NCBI GenBank assembly: GCA_045588325.1
Contig: JAZNEA010000005.1
Span: 1 to 25,979 of the forward strand
Source: RGIG7378 sp045588325
Lineage (GTDB): Bacteria > Bacillota > Clostridia > RGIG7378
Direction of reading: 5' to 3'
Length of the DNA stretch: 25,979 nt
Positions 15,070 to 22,705 of the stretch are shown here, piece by piece (positions within the stretch are counted from its first letter, which is position 1; each line of letters starts with the position of its first letter). The position numbers and the translations under genes are program-made. The notes below the pieces were generated by a model. The model saw only the letters and a list, made by a program, of their open reading frames with translations, had not been told where the DNA came from and did not search any database.

Positions 15070-15960
15070 CTAGAAATTGCGATGATAAATAACGCTGCTG
15101 TCTATCTGATCCAGGGAGGTAAAGGCTGTGCGCTCCATGGCAATCTTGAGCTGATTGTTGAACTCGTTCAGCTTGTCCCTGACACCCTCTGCTCCATTTT
15201 CCTTAAGGGGAGGCATTATTGGTCTGCCCACACATACTGCGTCCGCTCCCAGGGCCAGAGCCTTAAATGCGTCCATGCCGCTCTCTACTCCGCAATCCAC
15301 AAAAATGGTCATCCTGCCTGCAACTGCCTCCACGATTTGGGGCAATGCCATGAGAGGTGGAACAGTGTGGCTGATTATTCCGTGATGATGGGACACTATT
15401 ATGCCGGCTGCACCTATTTCCAGACACTTTTTGGCATCCACAACGCTGAGGACACCCTTAACCACAAAGGGCAGTCGTGTCCCCGCCACAAAGGACCTCA
15501 TCTCCTCCAAGGACTTTGGCCTCATAGGCAAGCCCTCGCAAATGTCGTAGCCCTCTCTCCAGGAAAAGGCATGATCTATGTCCATACCCACGCCAATGGC
15601 TCCTGCTGCCTCAGCATCTCGAATCTCAGCAAAAACGGTGTCGTTGTCCTGGTGGGGTTTAATGATCTTGATAACCTTGGCTCCTGTGGCACACATGGAC
15701 TGGATTTCCTCTGCCTCTCCCATGCCGGAGAAACATAGCGCACCCGCCTGTCTGGCACCCTCTGCCATCTTGGTCATACCCTCTGGAGCTGTCCTGTGCA
15801 AGTGTGAAAGGGCCGCCGTGGCAATTGGCATGGAGAACTGCTCGCCAAACAAGCTAATGCTGGTGTCTGGAATCTCGCTATCTATATGCCTCAATTCAAT
15901 AAGGAGGCTATCGAAATAATCCCTGGTTATTTGGTTAGAATCCATCCTGTCCGTGCTCAT
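15070..15960 (-). CDS. Alpha-hydroxy-acid-oxidase-like FMN protein with altered active site
   Basis: This 296-aa protein starts at the ATG at 15960, behind GGAGG. It is an FMN-binding TIM barrel of the lactate/glycolate oxidase family, recognisable from MPIATAALSHL, LPFVVKGVLSVVDAKKCLEIGAAG and the C-terminal phosphate site LALGADAVCVGRP. The family signature SNHGGRQLD is replaced by S190-HHHGI: the catalytic His position is kept, but the substrate-carboxylate Arg is lost. It is also shorter than the usual 350-380 residues. It is therefore likely an FMN enzyme with a different substrate. It is the first gene of the eight-gene operon, with a promoter at 16007-16035. Confidence 0.83.
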   Translation of the reverse strand: MSTDRMDSNQITRDYFDSLLIELRHIDSEIPDTSISLFGEQFSMPIATAALSHLHRTAPEGMTKMAEGARQAGALCFSGMGEAEEIQSMCATGAKVIKIIKPHQDNDTVFAEIRDAEAAGAIGVGMDIDHAFSWREGYDICEGLPMRPKSLEEMRSFVAGTRLPFVVKGVLSVVDAKKCLEIGAAGIIVSHHHGIISHTVPPLMALPQIVEAVAGRMTIFVDCGVESGMDAFKALALGADAVCVGRPIMPPLKENGAEGVRDKLNEFNNQLKIAMERTAFTSLDQIDSSVIYHRNF

Positions 15961-16006
15961 CTTGTCCTCCGTGTTGTATCTCTAAGTGCCAAAGAAATAT
16001 ATAAAA

Positions 16007-16035
16007 ATTATATCCTCCAGGGCAAATTTAGGCAA
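16007..16035 (-). promoter_or_regulatory. Promoter of the eight-gene operon
   Basis: TTGCCT (16035-16030) and a perfect TATAAT (16012-16007) are separated by 17 bases on the - strand, about 47 bases upstream of the FMN oxidoreductase start. The terminator of the previous unit ends just upstream, so this is a clean transcription start region. Confidence 0.75.
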
Positions 16036-16040
16036 TAAAA

Positions 16041-16072
16041 GAAGAGAGGCGGTTATAAGACCACCTCTCTTT
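16041..16072 (-). terminator. Terminator after the small lipoprotein gene
   Basis: A stem of about 12 bp with one C-A mismatch (AGAGAGGCGGT at 16043-16053 against ACCACCTCTCT at 16060-16070) has a 6-base loop. On the - strand it is followed by the T-rich run TTCTTTTATT. Confidence 0.8.
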
Positions 16073-16098
16073 ATCCTGCTCTCTATCTGGTTCTGTAC

Positions 16099-16587
16099 TT
16101 ATTCGCCTTCCCCATTAGTTCCAGGGTAATCAGTATCTATCCTCTTTACTTCCCCCAGCGTCATCTCTGCGTATTTTTTATCAACCTCCGCAATCATAAC
16201 TGTTGTTTCAAGGGCTGTAGAAGACATCATTCCAGGATAAGAATAAGTGCTTATTACAGGATATAAAACGTCGTTCTCTATTACTGGTTCATCAAGCAAC
16301 GTCCTATCCGGCCCACTATCGTTCCATTCGGTTTTAACGAGCAACAATACATTATCCTTAAAGAACTTTTTGTCATACTCTTTATCTAACCCTAAGGCCT
16401 CGTATTCTTCAAGAGTTTCTATCCAATATACGCCATGCTCTATATCCACCAAGTCAGTGTATTCTATGTTTGTAATATTACGAAAAACACATGTATCAAG
16501 GGTGGATTCTGATCCACAGGCAGCAAGGCACGGCAATATCAGACACACAACTAAAGCTATAATGATTCTTTTTATTCTATTATCCAT
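16099..16587 (-). CDS. Small lipoprotein of unknown function
   Basis: This 162-aa protein starts at the ATG at 16587 with AAGGAGG upstream. The signal (MDNRIKRIIIALVVCLILPC then LAAC) has the lipid cysteine at residue 24. The mature part is acidic and hydrophilic, with no repeats or cysteines of note. The phrase YDKKFFKDNVLLLVKTEWNDSG is distinctive, but I do not recognise the family. It would be anchored on the outer face of the membrane. It is a single-gene unit between two terminators. Confidence 0.8.
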   Translation of the reverse strand: MDNRIKRIIIALVVCLILPCLAACGSESTLDTCVFRNITNIEYTDLVDIEHGVYWIETLEEYEALGLDKEYDKKFFKDNVLLLVKTEWNDSGPDRTLLDEPVIENDVLYPVISTYSYPGMMSSTALETTVMIAEVDKKYAEMTLGEVKRIDTDYPGTNGEGE

Positions 16588-16616
16588 GTTACCTCCTTGT
16601 TATTGTGATTATCTTT

Positions 16617-16667
16617 ACATAAAAAGTATACACCTATAACCAGACAACGTCTAGGTTATAGGTGTAT
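16617..16667 (-). terminator. Long hairpin terminator downstream of the XRE remnant
   Basis: ATACACCTATAACC (16628-16641) pairs perfectly with 16654-16667, and AGAC/GTCT extends the stem inward with a single bulge. On the - strand the hairpin is followed by ACTTTTTATG. It ends transcripts coming from the HD-gene side. Confidence 0.8.
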
Positions 16668-16717
16668 CTTACTTGTAACACATTTATTAATACTCACATT
16701 GGCACCTAAGATGCGCC

Positions 16718-16856
16718 TTATTGGAGATCGCAGGATTTATTTCGTTTACCCAATGCTACTCCTTGGTCAGAACCTTTTTCTGCCAGCTGCATCTGGGTCA
16801 AACCCTCTTGCTTTCGGAGCTGAGCAATGTATTTTTCCGATTTTAATCTGATCCAT
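16718..16856 (-). pseudogene. Decayed XRE-family helix-turn-helix regulator, N-terminal remnant
   Basis: A strong GGAGG precedes the ATG at 16856, and the frame starts MDQIKIGK. A run of five A then shifts the frame. One base later it continues YIAQLRKQEGLTQMQLAEK, the classic start of an XRE domain of the SinR/Rok-like type. After this the frame reads GSDQGVALGKRNKSCDLQ and stops. That tail resembles the usual recognition helix (SDQAVSKWERGKSCPDL in related proteins) with about two residues lost before it and the Trp changed. The rest of the protein is missing. It is a frameshifted, truncated remnant, or a sequencing error in the A5 run combined with a real truncation. Confidence 0.75.
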
Positions 16857-16877
16857 GTGGATACCTCCTTTCGGTTA

Positions 16878-16914
16878 CAGTATGCCCTGAGACAGGGAAT
16901 AGGTCTACATACTG
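16878..16914. repeat. Compound hairpin upstream of the XRE remnant
   Basis: CAGTATG (16878-16884) pairs with CATACTG (16908-16914), and CCCTG/CAGGG (16885-16889 and 16893-16897) forms an inner stem directly against it. It lies between the HD gene stop and the XRE start on the - strand and has no T tract, so it may be an operator or a structured leader rather than a terminator. Confidence 0.5.
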
Positions 16915-16934
16915 GTGGTTGAGTTGCATTTTCC

Positions 16935-17363
16935 CTAATTTGTCAGCAAATCAATTGCCCTATGGTACTTTTCCACACGAGCTAGGGCTCTGTCATCAAC
17001 TACATCTAACCTGGACATATCACTATTATGTCTCAAATCTGCCAGTTTGACCGCGGCGGCAATGGAATTTTTCTTGATTTCCCTGACGTAATCCATATAT
17101 GGCACCTCTGGGTCGTGGGTCATGAGCTGTATGGCCTCCAAAACCTCCTGGGGAAAGCCCTCCCGGCCCAACTGCTCTATGGTAATATCCGTATCCTCCA
17201 CCACATCGTGCAACAGCGCCACACAGGTTGTAGCCTCGTCCTGCATCTGCTCCGCAAGGTGGATGGGGTGGTATATGTAGGGCAATCCCGTCTTGTCGGT
17301 CTGCCCCTGGTGGGCCTGGTAGGCTATCTTCATTGCCTTTTTAGTTAGCTCAGTATACAACAT
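16935..17363 (-). CDS. Single-domain HD hydrolase, SpoT/Mesh1-like
   Basis: This 142-aa protein starts at the ATG at 17363 with AAGGAG upstream; the longer frame to 17417 overlaps the preceding gene. It is an HD-domain metal-dependent phosphohydrolase with the RelA/SpoT hydrolase pattern. Visible motifs are YIYHPIHLAEQM, ALLHDVVEDTDIT carrying HD and ED, and VKLADLRHNSDM carrying D and N. No synthetase, TGS or ACT domain follows. Small proteins of this shape include (p)ppGpp hydrolases of the Mesh1/SAH type, so hydrolysis of an alarmone or a related nucleotide is a reasonable inference. It is the last gene of the six-gene run from 20616. Confidence 0.85.
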   Translation of the reverse strand: MLYTELTKKAMKIAYQAHQGQTDKTGLPYIYHPIHLAEQMQDEATTCVALLHDVVEDTDITIEQLGREGFPQEVLEAIQLMTHDPEVPYMDYVREIKKNSIAAAVKLADLRHNSDMSRLDVVDDRALARVEKYHRAIDLLTN

Positions 17364-17382
17364 ATCGAATGCTCCTTTTGTC

Positions 17383-17925
17383 TTATTTCCCCGGCCAGAA
17401 AGGGCATCTGTCCCCAATGCACTGATTGTTTGACTGGAACGTGGTGCAGGATATTGGTCCTAATTCCATCGTCACACCCAACTCCTCTTTGGCAAAGCGA
17501 ACTGCCTCAGATATTGCTATGTAGGAGTTTCGCTTACAGCAGCGAGGCCCTCCTACCTGACCAATCTTCATCAGGGCAGATGCCGTCATAGTATTGGCTT
17601 GCCTCCATGGCTCGTTTTTCAGCGGAGTGCATTCTGTCACAATGGAGACAAACATGCCTGCACTGATACCTGCTCCGCAGGCTCCCCACAATCCACAGGC
17701 ACCGCCAGGAACCTTGCTGGCTCTCGACTGAATCTCCATCAGGGCGGACTTAAGATCAATGTCTCCTCCTGCATTTTTGTACGCGGTCAACAGGCTGGAA
17801 CCCACAATTATGTGATGCTCCGGGCCATGTATGCGACAGAGGGGTTGTTCAATCAGGGTTTTGAATATGTGGTATGGATTCTTGCTGGTGGAAGCAAGGC
17901 ATACTCTCAAAATGGTGTCGTTCAT
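17383..17925 (-). CDS. DUF5714 domain-containing protein
   Basis: This 180-aa protein starts at the ATG at 17925 behind GAGGAG. I recognise DUF5714 from the RIHGPEHHIIVGSSLLTAYK segment and the glycine/cysteine-rich core GGACGLWGACGAGIS. A GGPRCCKRNSY stretch and a C-terminal group with C-x6-NQC-x3-RCPF follow. The conserved cysteines and histidines suggest a metal or iron-sulfur site, but function is not established. The gene sits between a membrane protein (12-base gap) and the HD hydrolase (19-base gap), in a run that also contains a radical SAM protein and a methyltransferase. Confidence 0.82.
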   Translation of the reverse strand: MNDTILRVCLASTSKNPYHIFKTLIEQPLCRIHGPEHHIIVGSSLLTAYKNAGGDIDLKSALMEIQSRASKVPGGACGLWGACGAGISAGMFVSIVTECTPLKNEPWRQANTMTASALMKIGQVGGPRCCKRNSYIAISEAVRFAKEELGVTMELGPISCTTFQSNNQCIGDRCPFWPGK

Positions 17926-17937
17926 AATGTGTCTCCT

Positions 17938-18633
17938 CTAACCATCCTGTCGGGACAGGAAATTGTTCTCGATAAATCCCTTTGCCCGATATCCTAACAG
18001 GAAAACAGTTTCGCCTGCTCTCAACTCTGCTATCAGGAACTTCTCTCCCTGCAACTTTTTAATGGTTATTTCGTCTGCCTCAAAAGCATAACACCCCAGG
18101 TCATTCCTGCCGTGATAAAAGCCATGCTTAAGATTTGTTGTTATTCGAAGCTCCTCCCCGACAACAAATATACACACATCATGATTGGTGAAACGCCTTT
18201 CGCTGGACTCATAGCATTTTGTAACAATACAGGGCTCTTGTAACCCATAATACTCGCGCAAATGCTCGCAAGCCCTGATCTGTATGTTTCGTGATATTTC
18301 ATATCTTCTGCTGCCTATTTTATTGGCAATAGGACCTCCAACACATGCGCCCAAGCAAATGCCAAGAATTAAAAAACCCGCCTTTAAGACAAACCTCACC
18401 ATACGGCCCAAAATCATCAAAAACACATTTGCAGGCAATGGAATACTCTCTACCGCCCATATTCCAAACCCAAAGCAAACTATGGTAACACTAAAATGCA
18501 ATACCATGCCGACTGCAGTTAGTACCTTGTCCCTGCGAAAGATGCGCTTTTCTTCTGCTGTCATCTCCGCATACATTGCGCTTTGGATCTCCTTCTCTAC
18601 TGCGTCCACGTTCTTATACTTAAAATATCGCAT
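17938..18633 (-). CDS. Membrane protein of unknown function with a C-terminal soluble domain
   Basis: I do not recognise this 231-aa protein. It starts at the ATG at 18633 behind AAAGGAGG. The first ~35 residues are charged and probably helical. Two hydrophobic segments follow, at ~40-65 and ~72-105, the second holding the GICLGACVGGPIANKIG glycine-rich turn. The remaining ~125 residues are soluble and mixed alpha/beta, with no catalytic motif I can name. It lies 20 bases after the radical SAM gene and 12 before the DUF5714 gene, so it is probably co-transcribed with both. Confidence 0.72.
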   Translation of the reverse strand: MRYFKYKNVDAVEKEIQSAMYAEMTAEEKRIFRRDKVLTAVGMVLHFSVTIVCFGFGIWAVESIPLPANVFLMILGRMVRFVLKAGFLILGICLGACVGGPIANKIGSRRYEISRNIQIRACEHLREYYGLQEPCIVTKCYESSERRFTNHDVCIFVVGEELRITTNLKHGFYHGRNDLGCYAFEADEITIKKLQGEKFLIAELRAGETVFLLGYRAKGFIENNFLSRQDG

Positions 18634-18653
18634 CCTCTACCTCCTTTGTAAGG

Positions 18654-19412
18654 TTACCCCACCTTTGGCTTATACTCCCGCAGAATGTCCACAACGTCCT
18701 GTCGGTACACATTCCCGCCCAGCACATCGCCGTCTGCGGCAATGGACACGCACCGCAGATTCTGTGGATCTTCAATATAGGGGTTGATTGGTGCCTGGGT
18801 GGTAAAATAATCGGCCAGATATTTCAGTGCATTGCCCTCGGGGAAAACAGTATTTCCCTCGTTGGCGCTAATCCCCATGTCCCCGAAAATATCCAGTATC
18901 TCCCAAGTTTTCTCGTTGTATGGGTTGTGATCCTCAGGGCTCACCAACCACGCAGGCTGAATCCGCAGGGGAATACCGTTTTGCAGTGCAATGCGGGCAA
19001 ATTGTGCAACCACGTCCAGGGGGATGGTTTCCTGGTGGAACGCATCTGCTGACAGCAACAAATCGTTGACTCCGCATTGGGCAAGGGTCTCTGCCACCTG
19101 CTCCATTTGGGAAATATCCCTCGTGAAATAGCCGTTAGTAATTACCTGCCTCCTGCCAACACCCATATCCCTGGCGGCTCCGTGAATCTGGCAGACCGCA
19201 TCCGGATAGAGCAAGGGCTCACCGCCAAAGGTCATAACTGTATTTATGTTATACTCGGCGGCTATCTTTCTGACAACCTCCGCGGCAACGTCCGGGTCGA
19301 TCCTATGGCCGCTAGGTGCGTGATTCCCCTGTGAGCAATGTTTGCATCGCCCTGTGCATGCATCGGTCACCACAAACTCTATTTTATTCAGATGTTCAAG
19401 GTATTTGTTCAT
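18654..19412 (-). CDS. Short radical SAM protein
   Basis: This 252-aa protein starts at the ATG at 19412; a GTG six codons earlier at 19430 is also possible, and neither has a strong Shine-Dalgarno. The iron-sulfur motif C19-x3-C23-x2-C26 lies in VTDACTGRCKHC, followed by the SAM-binding MTFGGEPLLYP near residue 70. VITNGYF and LLLSADAFH are typical later strands. There is no SPASM or other C-terminal cysteine cluster; a single Cys follows in LRCVSIAADG. It makes a 5'-deoxyadenosyl radical from SAM, but the substrate is unknown. The neighbouring methyltransferase and ArsC-type genes are on the same strand, 6 and ~820 bases upstream. Confidence 0.88.
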   Translation of the reverse strand: MNKYLEHLNKIEFVVTDACTGRCKHCSQGNHAPSGHRIDPDVAAEVVRKIAAEYNINTVMTFGGEPLLYPDAVCQIHGAARDMGVGRRQVITNGYFTRDISQMEQVAETLAQCGVNDLLLSADAFHQETIPLDVVAQFARIALQNGIPLRIQPAWLVSPEDHNPYNEKTWEILDIFGDMGISANEGNTVFPEGNALKYLADYFTTQAPINPYIEDPQNLRCVSIAADGDVLGGNVYRQDVVDILREYKPKVG

Positions 19413-19436
19413 TGTATTTTTACCAGTCACCCATCA

Positions 19437-20228
19437 TCATCCAAGCGGAAGTTTATATTCAAACAGCCTATACAGTTTTTGGGAGAAATTCCCGGCATAC
19501 AGCTTCTGAAATACGAACTTCTCAACACCCTTTAGCTGATCTATGTAACTTTGCGGCGTCATAACGTGTTCTCCTACATAAACAAACTCGCCGCATTGCA
19601 GCAATTCAGGATTATCCATACCATAAACCTGTGTAACACCTACATCGTTGATGGGGTTTTTATACTTTGACATTCTGGCCGCCAATACTGTATAGCAATC
19701 CATCAGGAGGGCAATCTGTTCAAAATGAGCGCATAAGCTTGTTGTCAAATCCTGCAACTCCTTGGAGGTTAAATACATGCTCACGCCCTCCATAACCACA
19801 ATTGCCTTCTTCTTTGGGGGAATGCTTGTCAGCCAACTGCCGTCTCTGACGTCACCTGCAATCATCTGATAGTCAGCAGATTCAGAGAAGTATCGTCTCC
19901 TTTCCTTGATAACCTCTGGGAAATCCACATCGTACCACTTGTGGCCCACCACACCAACTCGCAGAACTCTGCTGTCCATGCCGCACCCAATATGGATGAC
20001 CACAGCATCCTCTGTATCGTCAATCTGTTGCCTTACCCAGTCATCGAAAACTGCGGAACGGATTCCCATGTAATAGGCCAGCCATTTTGACCTGGACTTT
20101 CCCTTAAGGGGAAATCCCTCTGCCTGCCAAATTTCTTCCGCCTTTTTGTCGTCAAGAAAGAGTCCCTTTCTGCTAACATAGGCCTTGCCATACAAGGGAA
20201 TATATAGTGTCTTGTTTACATCATTCAT
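19437..20228 (-). CDS. Class I SAM methyltransferase, leucine carboxyl methyltransferase (LCM) family
   Basis: This 263-aa protein starts at the ATG at 20228, with AAGGGTGA upstream. It is recognised by the LCM/Ppm-type pattern: RTxx-like YIPLYGKAY start, the SRSKWLAYYMGIRSAVFDDW segment, and motif I VIHIGCGMDSR. YDVDFPEVIKERR with the SAM-binding acidic residue, and VVMEGVSMYL, follow. Bacterial members of this family O-methylate carboxylates or other small molecules. It begins 4 bases after the ArsC-type gene and ends close to the radical SAM gene, implying a shared pathway; the substrate is unknown. Confidence 0.85.
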   Translation of the reverse strand: MNDVNKTLYIPLYGKAYVSRKGLFLDDKKAEEIWQAEGFPLKGKSRSKWLAYYMGIRSAVFDDWVRQQIDDTEDAVVIHIGCGMDSRVLRVGVVGHKWYDVDFPEVIKERRRYFSESADYQMIAGDVRDGSWLTSIPPKKKAIVVMEGVSMYLTSKELQDLTTSLCAHFEQIALLMDCYTVLAARMSKYKNPINDVGVTQVYGMDNPELLQCGEFVYVGEHVMTPQSYIDQLKGVEKFVFQKLYAGNFSQKLYRLFEYKLPLG

Positions 20229-20232
20229 GGAC

Positions 20233-20616
20233 TCACCCTTCTATCGCAAGTATTTTTGACTCTATCTCCTTGATGACGTCGAGAAAGACTTCGTCGCTCT
20301 TCCCCGTGGGGTCCGGCAACCCCCAATCCTCGTCAAAGCTTCTGCCGATAAAGGGGCATCCCACGTCGCACCCCATAGAAATAGCCACATCTGGCGTGGG
20401 TATTTTCTCCACTGTCTTGCTGTATTGGGTCTCCTCCATGTCTATACCATACAGTTCCTTAATCAGGCGAACAGCGTCCTGGTTAATCTGTGGTTTTGTC
20501 TCTGTTCCTGCCGAATAAAAGTCAAATTTGTCTCCTCGAAAATGCTTGCCCAGGGCCTCTGCAATCTGGCTGCGGCAGGAGTTGTGAACACATATAAATG
20601 CTATTTTCTTTTTCAT
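20233..20616 (-). CDS. arsC: Arsenate reductase ArsC, low-molecular-weight phosphatase type
   Basis: This 127-aa protein starts at the ATG at 20616. It has the PTP-type loop C9-VHNSC-R15 followed by SQIAEA. C83 and C87 in MGCDVGCPF are the relay cysteines, and the DWGLPDPTG loop supplies the general acid. These mark the thioredoxin-linked arsenate reductases and related LMW phosphatases. The family reduces arsenate to arsenite for export. No arsenite pump or ArsR repressor is visible nearby, and the gene heads a run with methyltransferase and radical SAM genes. No clear promoter is seen in the 97-base gap upstream, so some read-through from pepO is possible. Confidence 0.85.
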   Translation of the reverse strand: MKKKIAFICVHNSCRSQIAEALGKHFRGDKFDFYSAGTETKPQINQDAVRLIKELYGIDMEETQYSKTVEKIPTPDVAISMGCDVGCPFIGRSFDEDWGLPDPTGKSDEVFLDVIKEIESKILAIEG

Positions 20617-20636
20617 CTCTGCTTACCCCTCCAAAG

Positions 20637-20671
20637 CAAAAAAGTGCGGTCCTGACCCATGCCAAGACCGC
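20637..20671 (-). terminator. Terminator after the M13 peptidase gene
   Basis: GCGGTC (20646-20651) pairs with GACCGC (20666-20671) across a 14-base loop. On the - strand the stem is followed by A, C and six T (20643-20638). The stem is short, so termination may be incomplete. Confidence 0.72.
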
Positions 20672-20713
20672 AATAAATACTTTTTACTCTGTCGTTCTTT
20701 GGCCGGATTATAC

Positions 20714-22612
20714 TTACCAAATAACTACTCTCTTAGTTGGAGCAATGTACATCTTGTCACTCTTCTTAACCTTGAATGTATCGTACCACTCCTGGAAATT
20801 TCTGGGAGGCATGTTTGCTCTCAGACATGCAGGTCCGTGAACGTCAACAGTAAGAAGCAGCTGCAGATACTCAGGCTTTGCCTTAATGCACCATACTCGT
20901 GCCCAGTTCTTGAAGTACTCCTCGTAGGATGCGCCCTCAGTCTTGGACATAATCTCCAATGTTACAGCCATACCGCCATTGTCTGCCATGTTCTCGCTGA
21001 CGATGAACTTGCCATTTACCTTGCCCCAGGGGAGCTCGATACCGTCAAACTGCTTAACCATTTGGTTGACCTTCTTGTTGAACCTCTTGGTGTCAGCCTT
21101 TGTCCACCAGTTGTTGATGTTACCATTCTCGTCGCACTTGGCGCCGTTGGAGTCAAATGCGTGGGAAATCTCGTGTCCAATAACTGCTCCGATACCACCC
21201 AGGTTCTCGCTCCTGGTCTGATTGATGGAATAGAATGGAGCCTGCAAAATAGCAGCAGGGAATGTGATGTCGTTAACGGATGGGTTGTAGCAAGCATTTA
21301 CCATATGTCCAGGCATTGCCCACTCATCCTTGTTAACGGGCTTGGCAAGGCTGTCCAACTGGTACTGGAATCTGACCTTTTTAAGAGAGGCCACGATGTC
21401 CAAAAGAGATCTCCTCTCACCAAATACCAGCAGATCGTACATCTCGTCCACCTTGTCGGGGTAGCCCATCTTAACGCCCATCTTGGAGAGCTTGAGAATG
21501 GCCTTCTCCTTAGTGGACTCCTCAAGGATCTCGTTGTTCTTGATCCTGTCCTTGTATGTGTCGATAATCTGGTAAACGATCTCTGTAATATCCTTTTTGG
21601 CCTCTTCGCCAAAATACTTCTCGCCGTAGTACAGACCAACGGGCTCAGAGTACATGCCAGATGCCAGGTTGTATGCGAACTTCTCCACGGGAGTGCCTGC
21701 AGGAACGCCTGTAATAGCACGCATGAACATGCCGCTCAGATCTCTGAGCTCCTCGGACAAATATGGGCAGGCGCCGAGCAATCCCTTAACATATGCCCAG
21801 TGCTTGTACATTTCGAAGTTCTCCTCGTTGAAAACCTCCTTAAATGCCTTGAAATACCTGGGTTCCAGGCAAACAACCTTCTCTGGCGCTGTGCCAAAGA
21901 GGGCCTTTAACAATGCTCTGAATCTGACAGGCTTAACAAGTCCGGAAACCCTGGAAGTCCTCATGGGGTTATAGGCCTTAACATACTCGGACCACTCCTC
22001 AGAGGTCTTAACCAACCCTCCCAGCATGTCGTCGAATGCAAGTGTGTCCTGCAAATACTTTGCCTGGTCCTCTGCGCTCAAATCTGTCTTGGCAAGAATC
22101 ATCTGAGCCATATTGGCCCAGAGGCCAATGAGTGCCTGCTTCTGCTCAGCCATCTCAGGCTTATAGTAAGAAGCATCCGGCAAAACTACGCTGGGTCCCT
22201 GGATGTAAAGGCAATTGTGCTCTGCGTCCTTAAGGTCAGCCTGTACTGCGATATCGAAAGGCAAAGGCATGCCCTCCATAACAAGTGTCTTAAGCTTTCT
22301 GTTAAATGCAGACATGGAGTCAAGATTCTTAATCATCTCCAAACGCTTAAGAGCTGGCTTAATGCCATCCTTATCCTTCTTTGCAACATTCTTTGCTGCC
22401 TTGTAAAGTGTCAAAGTTCTCTTAAGGTAGTCGTTGGGATACTCCTTACTCTTAACCATAGCATTGAACTCACCGATCATGAGCTGCTCAACCTCATCAT
22501 TGAGGGTGGCAAAGCCGCCTGTAGACGGTCTGTCGTCCGGGATAACCAGTTCTTCTAGCTTGGCCTGGTTAACGTGCATATATAAATCGTCTTGAATTCT
22601 GATATTTTCCAT
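20714..22612 (-). CDS. pepO: M13-family zinc endopeptidase (PepO/neprilysin-like)
   Basis: This 632-aa protein starts at the ATG at 22612, six bases behind GGAGG; the longer frame to 22705 has no such site. It matches the M13 family throughout: an N-terminal helical cap domain, the NAFYNP-like NACYNPSVNDITFPAAILQAP stretch, and the zinc motif HEISH at 480-484. The third ligand E540 is in ENMADNGG, and the C-terminal region ends in IW, where CRVW is common. There is no signal peptide, so it is probably cytosolic, as PepO peptidases of lactic bacteria are. It degrades peptides up to ~30 residues. An extended -10 promoter lies at 22653-22661 and a terminator follows. Confidence 0.93.
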   Translation of the reverse strand: MENIRIQDDLYMHVNQAKLEELVIPDDRPSTGGFATLNDEVEQLMIGEFNAMVKSKEYPNDYLKRTLTLYKAAKNVAKKDKDGIKPALKRLEMIKNLDSMSAFNRKLKTLVMEGMPLPFDIAVQADLKDAEHNCLYIQGPSVVLPDASYYKPEMAEQKQALIGLWANMAQMILAKTDLSAEDQAKYLQDTLAFDDMLGGLVKTSEEWSEYVKAYNPMRTSRVSGLVKPVRFRALLKALFGTAPEKVVCLEPRYFKAFKEVFNEENFEMYKHWAYVKGLLGACPYLSEELRDLSGMFMRAITGVPAGTPVEKFAYNLASGMYSEPVGLYYGEKYFGEEAKKDITEIVYQIIDTYKDRIKNNEILEESTKEKAILKLSKMGVKMGYPDKVDEMYDLLVFGERRSLLDIVASLKKVRFQYQLDSLAKPVNKDEWAMPGHMVNACYNPSVNDITFPAAILQAPFYSINQTRSENLGGIGAVIGHEISHAFDSNGAKCDENGNINNWWTKADTKRFNKKVNQMVKQFDGIELPWGKVNGKFIVSENMADNGGMAVTLEIMSKTEGASYEEYFKNWARVWCIKAKPEYLQLLLTVDVHGPACLRANMPPRNFQEWYDTFKVKKSDKMYIAPTKRVVIW

Positions 22613-22652
22613 TACTTCCTCCATTTGTGTATCTACTAATAAGATTGTTTTG

Positions 22653-22661
22653 ATTATATCA
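22653..22661 (-). promoter_or_regulatory. Extended -10 element for pepO
   Basis: TGATATAAT on the - strand contains a perfect TATAAT preceded by TG at the extended -10 position, about 40 bases upstream of the start codon. No good -35 box is seen, which is usual for extended -10 promoters. Confidence 0.6.
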
Positions 22662-22705
22662 CCTTTTGCAGGGATTTTGCGCGTTTTATTTGTCTTTGCA
22701 CACAA

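Noticed and set aside
20699..21910. A 403-codon open frame on the + strand opposite pepO
   Set aside because: It is antisense to a clear M13 peptidase with intact zinc motifs and good codon patterns; the + frame has no domain and no ribosome binding site. It stays open because of the base composition of pepO.
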